Under the pieces are notes generated by a model that was not told where the DNA came from, ran no database searches, and was given only the letters and a program-made list of their open reading frames with translations. The position numbers and the translations under genes are program-made. Positions 15,981-23,363 of a stretch of 33,702 nucleotides of DNA are shown here, one piece after another. Every line of letters starts with the position of its first letter. Within the stretch, counting starts at the first letter, position 1. This stretch comes from Anaerolineaceae bacterium. Lineage in GTDB: Bacteria > Chloroflexota > Anaerolineae > Anaerolineales > Anaerolineaceae. The DNA lies in NCBI GenBank assembly GCA_003563055.1, contig PWSY01000117.1:1-33702 (forward strand), in the 5' to 3' direction.

Positions 15981-17299
15981 CAGAGCCTGACCACCTTCGG
16001 CGAGACTTTGCCTGCCTGCCCCAGCGCATTGCGGGTGTCCACCACCAACTGAGCAGAGGCGAGGATCGTCGGGTAGTCATAATCACTATGATTGGTAATG
16101 ATGGCTACACAATCAGCCTTTCGTACTTCAGGAAGTAAGTCCGTAACCGAGACCAGAGCCAGGTTATCATGGTTTAATTGGGGAATAAACGGGTCATGGT
16201 ACACCACATCTGCCCCTTTTTCCTGCAGCAAGTGAATGATGTCCAGGGCGGGTGACTCACGCAGGTCATCAATATCTGGCTTGTAGGCAACCCCCAGCAC
16301 CAGCACCCGGCTGCCATTGAGCGGTTTCCTGTGCAAATTCAAGGCATCCTGAATCTTCCCCAGGGCATAGCGCGGCATGTTGGTATTGATCTCAGATGCC
16401 AGTTCAATAAAACGCGCATTGTAATTGAGAGATCGCAGCTTCCACGAAAGATATAATGGGTCAATGGGGATACAATGCCCCCCCAGGCCAGGGCCAGGTG
16501 TAAACTTCATAAATCCAAAGGGTTTGGTGGCGGCCGCATCGATCACTTCCCAAACATCCACATCCAGGCGATCGCACATGATCGCCAGTTCATTCACCAG
16601 GCCAATATTGATCATCCGGAAGGTGTTTTCAAGCAGCTTGGCCATCTCAGCTACCTCACAGGTGGACACGGGCACGACTGTGTCGAGAGCTTTTTCGTAC
16701 CAAGCAGCTGCGATTTCACCGCAATCGCTTGTGATCCCGCCAAGCACCTTGGGGGTGTTGATTGTTGTCCAATCTTCCCTGCCCGGGTCAACCCGCTCCG
16801 GTGAAAAAGCCAGGAAGAAATCCTCGCAAACCGTCATACCGCTGACCGATTCCAGCGCTGGCAAGACCATCTCCCGGGTGGTGCCGGGATAGGTGCTGGA
16901 TTCGAGCACAACCACCATACCAGGATGTAAAAAGGGTGCAAGGGATTCGCTGGCAGATGCGATGAAAGAAAGATCCGGGTCACCCGTTTTCCGCAGGGGT
17001 GTGGGTACACAGATTGAAACGGCATCCACATCTTTCAGGGCGCCATAATCTGTGCTGGCAGTCAATTTTCCGGCGGCAACCAGCGCCTTGACATCTGCAG
17101 ATTCCACATCCAGGATATAACTCTCACCCTGGTTGATGCAGGCGACTTTTTCCGCATCGGGATCTATACCGACCACATCAAAACCCGCCTGAGCAAAAAC
17201 AACCGCCAGGGGAAGTCCCACATATCCGATACCGACCACACCAATCCGGGCAGTCCGCTTTTCCAATTTATTGAGCAATGCTTGTTTTATAGTATCCAT
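15980..17299 (-). CDS. Nucleotide-sugar 6-dehydrogenase (UDP-GlcNAc/UDP-Glc type)
   Basis: This 439-aa NAD-dependent enzyme oxidises the C6 hydroxyl of a UDP-hexose to a carboxylate in two steps. It shows the Rossmann motif GIGYVGLP (23-30), CVPTPL, ESSTYPGTT, SPERVDPG, the Lys/Asn helix KLLENTFRMINIGLVNE and the catalytic Cys276 in GPGLGGHCIPIDP. The GHCIPIDPxYL form and TKPFGFMKFTPGPG resemble the WbpA/TviB group acting on UDP-GlcNAc or UDP-GalNAc more than simple UDP-glucose enzymes, but substrate is not certain. It is the first gene of a three-gene coupled operon with the epimerase and flippase. The element at 17354-17453 lies upstream. Confidence 0.9.
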   Translation of the reverse strand: MDTIKQALLNKLEKRTARIGVVGIGYVGLPLAVVFAQAGFDVVGIDPDAEKVACINQGESYILDVESADVKALVAAGKLTASTDYGALKDVDAVSICVPTPLRKTGDPDLSFIASASESLAPFLHPGMVVVLESSTYPGTTREMVLPALESVSGMTVCEDFFLAFSPERVDPGREDWTTINTPKVLGGITSDCGEIAAAWYEKALDTVVPVSTCEVAEMAKLLENTFRMINIGLVNELAIMCDRLDVDVWEVIDAAATKPFGFMKFTPGPGLGGHCIPIDPLYLSWKLRSLNYNARFIELASEINTNMPRYALGKIQDALNLHRKPLNGSRVLVLGVAYKPDIDDLRESPALDIIHLLQEKGADVVYHDPFIPQLNHDNLALVSVTDLLPEVRKADCVAIITNHSDYDYPTILASAQLVVDTRNALGQAGKVSPKVVRL

Positions 17300-17353
17300 T
17301 TAATAGTCCCAAATCATATGATTAGTTCAGAAGAATTATTTTATCATAAACTG

Positions 17354-17453
17354 TAACTACTCAGGCTGCAGGGGAATCGGGGGGGGTTGTGTGCCGGCTC
17401 CGCTGGCACACAACCCCCCCACCTCTTCACCAGCAGGATTGGCTGAGTAGTAA
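17354..17453. repeat. Inverted-repeat element, copy 2, with hairpin core
   Basis: This roughly 100-bp unit begins TAACTACTCAGGCTGC and ends GGCTGAGTAGTAA, the same ends as copy 1 (9-bp perfect inverted repeat ACTACTCAG/CTGAGTAGT). The right-end block CTTCACCAGCAGG...GGCTGAGTAGT is shared with copy 1. Where copy 1 has about 14 bp, this copy carries an extra segment dominated by a 16-bp perfect hairpin (17380-17420). It sits between udg (stop at 17474) and the dehydrogenase gene (start at 17299), both on the minus strand. No coding capacity. Confidence 0.75.
17380..17420. other. 16-bp perfect hairpin, G7/C7 based
   Basis: GGGGGGGTTGTGTGCC (17380-17395) pairs perfectly with GGCACACAACCCCCCC (17405-17420) around the 9-nt loop GGCTCCGCT. 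No T-run follows on either strand, so it is not a standard terminator. It forms the core of repeat copy 2. It could stall polymerase or shield RNA ends between udg and the next gene. Confidence 0.8.
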
Positions 17454-17473
17454 CCATAAACTTAAAAATCAAC

Positions 17474-18151
17474 CTATTTATCAAGTTGTTCTTCAAAAAG
17501 ACTGAGCTGTTCTGTTCCGTTTTCTTCCCCAGGAGCATCGTCTTCATCTTTGTGAGTCATAGCAGCTAACCCGAGGTTCGTTTGTCGGGTTTTCTTGGCC
17601 TGAGAAATCAGACCTGGCAATTTTGAAAAATCTGCTTTGATGACAGCCCGCAGAGATGGTTGATGCAACGCCGCTGCCGGGTGGTACATTGGCACAACCA
17701 TCCTGCCACTTAACCAAAATGACTTTCCATGAATCGCACTGATTTTGCCATTTTGGATGTAATAACCCATCGATATCCGACCCAAGGTGACGATCACATC
17801 CGGATTAATCGTGGCTATTTGCCTGTCAAGATAGGTTTTACAGGCAGTTAACTCCTCGGTATTGGGGTCACGATTGCCAGGCGGTCGGCACTTGACAACA
17901 TTGGTAATAAAAACGTCTCCCCGGTTCATACTTGCTTCACCCAATAACTCGTCCAGAAACTTACCAGCTGCCCCTACAAAAGGCAGACCCTGCTCATTCT
18001 CATGGAAACCAGGGCCTTCTCCGATGAACATAATTGATGTGTACGGATCGCCAACGCCGGGAACGGCGAGTTTACGTGAATGGTGTAGTGCACATCGTTT
18101 GCAGACAGATGCCTGTGCAGCAATTTCTTTCAAGATATCTTCGGGTGTCAA
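17474..18151 (-). CDS. Family-4 uracil-DNA glycosylase with clamp-binding tail
   Basis: The enzyme removes uracil from DNA. Family 4 is indicated by four Fe-S cysteines (track numbering C21, C24, C92 and C108, in CKRC, KCRPPGNRDP and TACKTYL; the C92-C108 spacing matches Thermus UDG). It is also indicated by the catalytic-site block GEGPGFHENEQGLPFVGAAGKFLD and the YHPAA motif near residue 160. A C-terminal extension of about 35 acidic residues holds QLSLF (219-223), the consensus bacterial beta-clamp binding pentapeptide. I choose the TTG at 18151, which has GGAGG 5 nt upstream; the track's TTG at 18163 overlaps that site. It follows rimI by 38 bp in the tsaE-tsaB-rimI operon. Confidence 0.93.
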   Translation of the reverse strand: MTPEDILKEIAAQASVCKRCALHHSRKLAVPGVGDPYTSIMFIGEGPGFHENEQGLPFVGAAGKFLDELLGEASMNRGDVFITNVVKCRPPGNRDPNTEELTACKTYLDRQIATINPDVIVTLGRISMGYYIQNGKISAIHGKSFWLSGRMVVPMYHPAAALHQPSLRAVIKADFSKLPGLISQAKKTRQTNLGLAAMTHKDEDDAPGEENGTEQLSLFEEQLDK

Positions 18152-18189
18152 AAGGACCTCCAATTCGTTCTGGTAATTTATGGGTTATA

Positions 18190-18708
18190 TTAACCGGGAT
18201 CAGCCAGTTCAGCAAGTTTCACAGGATCCAGAGATGTCAACTGCAGTAAAAAAGCATCTTCATGCGTATCCTGGTAATAATCAGGTTTATGCCCGGCCAC
18301 AATGAAACCAAATTTTGAATAAAGTTTTTGGGCAGGTATATTACTGGCTCTGACTTCCAAAACAGCTTTCTTAACACCTCGCTTGTAACACACAAGCAAA
18401 GTCTTACCAAGCAACTGTTGCCCAATACCCTGTTTTCGAAAACCTGGCCTGACAGCAAGTGTGCCAATATGCGCTAGGTCGCCTGATATCCAAATGACAA
18501 TAGAGCCAACCAGGATGGGTCTGTCACCCACTCGACCCTTTTCTGCCACCCAGCATACCGAGCGCCTCTTTCGCTTCAATTCCTCAACAAAAGCAGACTT
18601 TGGCCAGGGTGTTGGAAATGAGGCGTTTTCAATGGCTTCTACCTGGCTTAGATCAGCCAGGGTCAACGGACGAAAATTGACCCGAGCCACCTCGGTGTCG
18701 TTGTTCAT
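18190..18708 (-). CDS. rimI: Ribosomal-protein-alanine N-acetyltransferase RimI
   Basis: This 172-aa GNAT enzyme acetylates protein N-termini, in E. coli the alanine of S18. The acetyl-CoA loop is VRPGFRKQGIGQQLL, followed by EVRASNIPAQKLYSKFGF, the classic RimI block with Asn and Tyr, and YYQDTHEDAFLLQL near the end. It starts 1 bp after the tsaB stop, the common tsaB-rimI arrangement. It is slightly longer than E. coli RimI (148 aa) because of short N- and C-terminal extensions. Confidence 0.92.
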   Translation of the reverse strand: MNNDTEVARVNFRPLTLADLSQVEAIENASFPTPWPKSAFVEELKRKRRSVCWVAEKGRVGDRPILVGSIVIWISGDLAHIGTLAVRPGFRKQGIGQQLLGKTLLVCYKRGVKKAVLEVRASNIPAQKLYSKFGFIVAGHKPDYYQDTHEDAFLLQLTSLDPVKLAELADPG

Positions 18709-18709
18709 T

Positions 18710-19378
18710 CTACCCGGGGATTGGATTGGCCGTGCTGAGGTAAATCGGAGCCAGGCTGACGGGGTCGTCAGTCTGGTTATTTAATAAGCGTTCCCAGGCG
18801 ATTTCTGCCAGGAACCCAGCCCGTCTCAAACACCTGGCCGGTGAGGCAATAAGGGCTTTCTTCCACCTTCGACCAATAATGGCACGGGCCTCTTTGGAAA
18901 GTTCACCACAAATGATCGTGGGTTTATCAATGGTCTTAACCAGATCTTTTGCGTCAATCACTGCGGGCTCTTCCTGCAACTTCCATACCCCACCTTCAAC
19001 CAGGTAGGGGGCATAAGCCAACCGCTTTCGTCCTGCATGCAGAATGGCAATCAAGGGTTTTTCATCAAGTGGCTGTGCTGCAACAATGACATCCAGAGAG
19101 GGAATGCCAACAACAGGAATATTCAGGGCCATCGAGATCCCCTTGATAGCTGCCAGCCCAATCCGCAGGCTGGTAAAAGAGCCAGGCCCAATGGCCACAC
19201 CCAGGCCTGTTAGTTGCTCATAACCAATGTCCATCTGCCTGAATAATCGGTCAATGGCTGGGGTCAGTTCCACTGTGTGGTGATGCTGGCTCTGCCAGGT
19301 GACCTCATAACCAACATAGGTGCCATCATAAAGAGCCAGACTAATCCATGAAGTCGATGTATCTACAGCTAATAACAC
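18710..19378 (-). CDS. tsaB: tRNA threonylcarbamoyladenosine protein TsaB
   Basis: TsaB is the non-catalytic partner of TsaD in N6-threonylcarbamoyladenosine (t6A37) formation on tRNAs. The 222-aa protein has the ASKHA-type start LLAVDTSTSWISLAL, HHHTVELTPAIDRLF and the typical LTGLGVAIGPGSFTSLRIGLAAIKGISMAL. The start is GTG, overlapping the tsaE stop by 1 bp (TAGTG), so the two are translationally coupled. tsaD itself is not in the window. Confidence 0.95.
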   Translation of the reverse strand: MLLAVDTSTSWISLALYDGTYVGYEVTWQSQHHHTVELTPAIDRLFRQMDIGYEQLTGLGVAIGPGSFTSLRIGLAAIKGISMALNIPVVGIPSLDVIVAAQPLDEKPLIAILHAGRKRLAYAPYLVEGGVWKLQEEPAVIDAKDLVKTIDKPTIICGELSKEARAIIGRRWKKALIASPARCLRRAGFLAEIAWERLLNNQTDDPVSLAPIYLSTANPIPG

Positions 19379-19875
19379 TAGAAATCTCCATATATTTTGC
19401 GGCGCAAATTCTCAACCATCACCTCGTACCGCTTCCCTTCGGGGGAAAGCATCATGTTGCGATGTTCCATAGCAGTGTACACCAGACGAATCCACAGGTA
19501 AGACTTCGGCAAGGCTGCTTTGATCCGTTCTGCCCACTCAATTACTATTGAACCCTGTGACAGCATTCGGTCAAAATCAAGAATTTCGGCTTCCAGCGCA
19601 TTTTCCAAACGATAAGCATCCAGATGATACAGTCTCTGCGCGTCTGGTCGGCGATACTCATTGACAATCACATAAGTTGGGCTGGAAACAGGATCTACAG
19701 CACCCCAACCCTGGGCAATCCCCTGGACCAGAGTGGTCTTTCCAGAACCTAAGTTTCCCTCCAAACAGATCACATCACCCGGACGTAAATACCCACCCAG
19801 GTGGACACCCAGTCGTCTGGTTTGTGCAGGGCTATGGCTAAAAAACTCAAATATTCGGTCGTCTAAGATCGGCAT
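19378..19875 (-). CDS. tsaE: tRNA threonylcarbamoyladenosine ATPase TsaE
   Basis: TsaE is the small ATPase that resets the TsaB-TsaD complex in t6A synthesis. The 165-aa protein carries Walker A in EGNLGSGKTTLVQGIAQG, the switch-like SPTYVIVNEY, YHLDAYRLEN and the VIEWAERI motif, all hallmarks. It lies 25 bp after the glycosyltransferase gene and overlaps tsaB by 1 bp. It ends with a short basic tail (ENLRRKIYGDF). Confidence 0.95.
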   Translation of the reverse strand: MPILDDRIFEFFSHSPAQTRRLGVHLGGYLRPGDVICLEGNLGSGKTTLVQGIAQGWGAVDPVSSPTYVIVNEYRRPDAQRLYHLDAYRLENALEAEILDFDRMLSQGSIVIEWAERIKAALPKSYLWIRLVYTAMEHRNMMLSPEGKRYEVMVENLRRKIYGDF

Positions 19876-19900
19876 AATCTACCTATATATCATATCAGAT

Positions 19901-21040
19901 TTAAGATTGGCTAACCACCTCAATTATTCTTTGGGCAATATTTTTCGAAGCATCGGGACGAGCCAACCTTTTGGAAGTTGCCGCAACTTTTAAACGCGCG
20001 TCTGGATTGTTGACCCAATACCGCAGGGTAGACACAACTTGCTCAGGATCAGGGGCCCATACGCCTGCACCTTTATCAACCACATAGTCCACATTTCCCT
20101 CCTCCTGGCCAGGCATCCGGGAATAAAGAATAATCGGTAACCCGGCAATGAATGCCTCAGAGATCGTGCCCGGGCCGGCTTTGGTGACAATGATATCAGC
20201 CGCATTCATCAAATCTGGCACATTCTCCACAAAGCCATAAACTTTGGCTTGTGCGTGAAAGTCAATTTTTTCAAGGCGATTTTTGAGCGATTCGTTGCGG
20301 CCGGCAATAATGGCCATCATTAAATTGAGTTTTGCCCGGTTGACAGCCTCAACGGTTTCTTTAATCGGCCCCATACCTTCACCCCCACCCACCAACAAGA
20401 CCACTGGCGTTTCGTGCGGCCATCCAAGCTGCTCTCGCAATTCACTCCTGGGTGCAGGCGGATGTCGAAATTTATCCGCAATCGGTTGCCCAACAACCTC
20501 TATACTTTCAGGACTCATCCCGATTTTAATACCCCGATCTCTGGCTTCTTCTGTTGGCGAGAGTGTCAATGTGGCATCCTTGTTATACCAAAAAACATGT
20601 GTGGAAACCATATCAGTGATTACAATCATATAGGGTGAATGATCAGGCCCTAGGGTTCTTAAAATTGGGGCGTTAATAATTGGGTGCACAGAGACAAACA
20701 TATCACAGGGATGATCTTTTATGAGATTCTCAGCCGCCCTGCGGATATATGGCCAGAGCACCTCATGGACCAACCTGGAACGATATTTTCCATTACTGAG
20801 CTTATAACCCAGCTCCCACAGGTCAGGCACCTGCGCCATGGGTGCATAAGTAGTCACCGCCAGATCAAAGGGCGGCGGAGCATATTCGACGAAAAAGTCC
20901 AGCATCTCAGTTGTGACCATGCCGGGATAATAGATATTTAAAGCTTCAATGATCGCCCTGGCAGCACTGCGATGTCCCCCACCTGTATCTGAAAACAAAA
21001 AGAGAATGTGCGGTTTTTTAGTCTGCTTGTGGTCGATCAT
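19901..21040 (-). CDS. Diacylglycerol glycosyltransferase, MGDG-synthase/UgtP-like (GT28)
   Basis: This protein is predicted to transfer glucose or galactose from a UDP-sugar to diacylglycerol at the cytoplasmic membrane, making glycolipids. The 379-aa protein starts with the family loop [15 protein letters not shown], has [23 protein letters not shown], the central [19 protein letters not shown] and the donor-site segment [27 protein letters not shown] use ATG 21040, with AAAGG 5 nt upstream; the track's GTG at 21046 is slightly earlier. Its start lies inside the end of the DUF951 gene. A PlsC-type acyltransferase is two genes upstream, so the cluster concerns membrane lipids. Confidence 0.88.
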   Translation of the reverse strand: MIDHKQTKKPHILFLFSDTGGGHRSAARAIIEALNIYYPGMVTTEMLDFFVEYAPPPFDLAVTTYAPMAQVPDLWELGYKLSNGKYRSRLVHEVLWPYIRRAAENLIKDHPCDMFVSVHPIINAPILRTLGPDHSPYMIVITDMVSTHVFWYNKDATLTLSPTEEARDRGIKIGMSPESIEVVGQPIADKFRHPPAPRSELREQLGWPHETPVVLLVGGGEGMGPIKETVEAVNRAKLNLMMAIIAGRNESLKNRLEKIDFHAQAKVYGFVENVPDLMNAADIIVTKAGPGTISEAFIAGLPIILYSRMPGQEEGNVDYVVDKGAGVWAPDPEQVVSTLRYWVNNPDARLKVAATSKRLARPDASKNIAQRIIEVVSQS

Positions 21041-21251
21041 CTTCACCTTTGCGGACGACTGCCTTTAAACGGTTTTTAAGCGCCCGCCTTTCGAGCATAA
21101 CCCGATGACCACAGGTTAGGCATTTCAGGCCTATATCAGCACCTAAACGCACCACCTGCCATTCAAAACCTCCGCAGGGGTGTGGCTTGCGCAGACGCAC
21201 CACATCACCAAAACCCAGTTCATGTAACACGTTTGGATTATACCATCCCAT
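21018..21251 (-). CDS. DUF951 small protein
   Basis: This 77-aa protein contains the DUF951 pattern: [44 protein letters not shown]. Three cysteines (HPC and CLTC) could bind a metal together with nearby histidines. The family is widespread in Gram-positives and relatives and its function is unknown, probably nucleic-acid related. The track start (GTG at 21284) adds 11 residues unlike the family; I prefer the ATG at 21251. It overlaps the start of the glycosyltransferase gene by about 23 bp, so the two are coupled. A lysine/arginine-rich tail ([21 protein letters not shown]) extends past the usual family end. Confidence 0.85.
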   Translation of the reverse strand: MGWYNPNVLHELGFGDVVRLRKPHPCGGFEWQVVRLGADIGLKCLTCGHRVMLERRALKNRLKAVVRKGEDDRPQAD

Positions 21252-21319
21252 TCTGCCCGTATTGATTAAAATGCATGGGAGCACCCATTGACCTGTTTAA
21301 GGTTGCTGAATTGTAGAAG

Positions 21320-22015
21320 TTACCGAGCCGTCGATAATTTTGAGTTGTTCTCAGCCAATAGCTCATTAATACGTGAATGGCCTGCATAATGTCCCCGATA
21401 TTCAGGCGGCAGCAGTGCAGCAATCTGGCACATGATCTCTTCTGTACAATTGGAAAGCCATTCCTGGCGGTTATCCATATCCATCTCTGGCAGGACATAA
21501 GGCTTGCCAATTCGCATGGTAACAGGGGGACGCCGAAATTTTAGCCAGTGCTCATATATTTTATCCGACCCATCAATACCCACTGGCAGAATCGGCACGG
21601 AAGCTCGAGCAGCCAAAACAGCTGCCCCCTGTTTACCCGCCAACAACCCTGTTGTGTGCCTGCTCCTGGTCCCTTCTGGCGCAATTCCCACAACATTGCC
21701 CTGCCGCAAGAGATCAAGCGCTTCGCGCACAGCAGAGAAATCCGTCTTGTCACGATCCATCCACACCATCGTGCCTATTTTTTCAAGTATCCATTTAAAG
21801 AAGCGTCTTTTTTGATATTTTTTTGCAATAATTGCCACCAGGTCTGTGCGATCTGTGATAGTCATTAACAGCGGTGTGTCCAATCGGCTGAGATGGTTGG
21901 ACGTCATCAACAAACCACCTTTGGGAGGAATATATGCTTTATTAACAACTGTAAACTTGGTTAAAGAACGGACTAAAAACTGGACCAGCGACAATAAGGG
22001 TTTTTTACGCATCAT
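21320..22015 (-). CDS. plsC: 1-acyl-glycerol-3-phosphate acyltransferase (PlsC-like)
   Basis: The protein is predicted to acylate lysophosphatidic acid to phosphatidic acid at the inner face of the membrane. The 231-aa protein has the acyltransferase boxes His41-x4-Asp46 (NHLSRLD), the middle block and APEGTRS, then VPILPVGIDG. A hydrophobic N-terminal stretch (about 5-20) may tether it. AAGGG lies 5 nt before the ATG, and CTTATG-TTG-CATAAG could fold next to this site. It is the first gene of the run plsC-DUF951-glycosyltransferase-tsaE-tsaB-rimI-udg. Confidence 0.9.
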   Translation of the reverse strand: MMRKKPLLSLVQFLVRSLTKFTVVNKAYIPPKGGLLMTSNHLSRLDTPLLMTITDRTDLVAIIAKKYQKRRFFKWILEKIGTMVWMDRDKTDFSAVREALDLLRQGNVVGIAPEGTRSRHTTGLLAGKQGAAVLAARASVPILPVGIDGSDKIYEHWLKFRRPPVTMRIGKPYVLPEMDMDNRQEWLSNCTEEIMCQIAALLPPEYRGHYAGHSRINELLAENNSKLSTAR

Positions 22016-22110
22016 ACTGACCCTTATGCAACATAAGCCTATGTGAGACTATCCATTTATTTATAGTAGGCCTTAGCCTGTATTTAATCTTCATCTTATT
22101 TAAAACGCTT

Positions 22111-23343
22111 TTATCCGTGAGATAGTTGCGCTTTTCGCAACTTTCGATTAATCAATATCATTCCAAAAGCAGAGAATATCAATAAAAGGAATAATGGTGA
22201 GTGATACAACAGGTTCTGCCATAGTGATATATCCTCACCAGCAATAATTGGCGCTATGCCAGATATCAATGCCAGTGCATTCCAAAATCCATGTAAAATG
22301 AATGCAGCGCCACTTGTCAGTATCAGGAAGCGCCAGTTCCCCTTCCGCCATGCTTTAGCCAAACCCATCCCAACCAGGCCAGAAGCAAGCATATGCAGTA
22401 CACCTGTCCCTGCCCGGCCGATCGCCATAAACAACCAATCTTCAGGCAATGTGACTGCCGTAAAATAAAGAACGTTTTCCATCAATGCAAACCCAGCACC
22501 ACATAGCAAACCGCCAACAAATCCCTGTTGAAGCGTGATTTTGCGATCTGCAAAAAACCACAGCGCTAATGGTTTGAGCACCTCTTCAATAATGGGCATA
22601 ATGCCAGCAAAAGCTGCCAAAACCCAAAAAATGACGCTGGGTTGAAATAAATAGGGTTCAAGAAACTGAATAATGGCCTCCAGGTCATCTCCTAGAATCA
22701 TGATCCGATTAAATATAAACATTAATTCCCGTTCAATTTGAGGATCAACAGAAAAGCGATACACCAGCCACAGACCGCCAAAACCACCCAGGACAAGTAA
22801 TGCAACCAGCTCAGCGATGATAACCAAAACAGGCATGATGGTCAGGCTAAATCCGAGAACTCCCCACTTCCGCAATTGTGAACCACCATCCAATTCCCGT
22901 TGAGATGCGTGGTAAACCCATAAAATGGGAATACCAGCAACGAGCAGGTTTATTGGACCTAACAAGAAAACAGCAACAGACGGCATGCCGGCAATGTACC
23001 AGCCGATAAAAACCACAATGGGCCAGGCCAGGATGATCCAAATCGCTGTTTTTCTAAAGACGGGCTGTCGAGTATCAAACCATGCAGGTATGGTTTGACC
23101 ACGCAGGCGATAGATGCTCAAAATGACAATGGGCAGCAGAAGCAAGCCCGCCAGAATCGATGACCAGACCAACAGGCCCATTGAAATGCTCTCGACCAGA
23201 CCGGGTTGTGGGTCGAAAAGTGTAACCAGCCAAACGACTCCCAGGGTGAAAGCCTGGCCAAAAAAATACACCATTCCCAGAGCACTGACCACCAGGATAA
23301 AAATATCGCGAGCATTTTTACGCCTTGCATTCTTGTCACCCAA
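22111..23343 (-). CDS. PrsW-family intramembrane metalloprotease
   Basis: This 410-aa multi-pass membrane protein has about ten hydrophobic segments. The protease core in the second half carries the PrsW motifs: MPIIEEVLKPLALW (Glu-Glu), CGAGFALMENVLYF (Glu-Asn), HMLASGLVGMGLAKA and ILHGFWNALAL (His), the residues thought to bind zinc in this family. PrsW in Bacillus cleaves an anti-sigma factor; the substrate here is unknown and no sigma/anti-sigma pair is in the window. The N-terminal half (four or five helices with TIPAWFDTRQPVFRKT) is an extension. The start is TTG with AAGGA 9 nt upstream. It follows the DsbA-cyclophilin gene by 20 bp. Confidence 0.87.
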   Translation of the reverse strand: MGDKNARRKNARDIFILVVSALGMVYFFGQAFTLGVVWLVTLFDPQPGLVESISMGLLVWSSILAGLLLLPIVILSIYRLRGQTIPAWFDTRQPVFRKTAIWIILAWPIVVFIGWYIAGMPSVAVFLLGPINLLVAGIPILWVYHASQRELDGGSQLRKWGVLGFSLTIMPVLVIIAELVALLVLGGFGGLWLVYRFSVDPQIERELMFIFNRIMILGDDLEAIIQFLEPYLFQPSVIFWVLAAFAGIMPIIEEVLKPLALWFFADRKITLQQGFVGGLLCGAGFALMENVLYFTAVTLPEDWLFMAIGRAGTGVLHMLASGLVGMGLAKAWRKGNWRFLILTSGAAFILHGFWNALALISGIAPIIAGEDISLWQNLLYHSPLFLLLIFSAFGMILINRKLRKAQLSHG

Positions 23344-23363
23344 TGAACAAGTTCCTTTCAGGC

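Noticed and set aside
16425-16892. 155-aa plus-strand ORF
   Set aside because: It lies wholly opposite the nucleotide-sugar dehydrogenase gene and has low-complexity, Ser-rich composition without a ribosome site; a shadow frame.
17380-17420. Rho-independent terminator of udg
   Set aside because: The hairpin is strong, but CGATTCC follows it on the minus strand with no T-run, and a repeat element encloses it.
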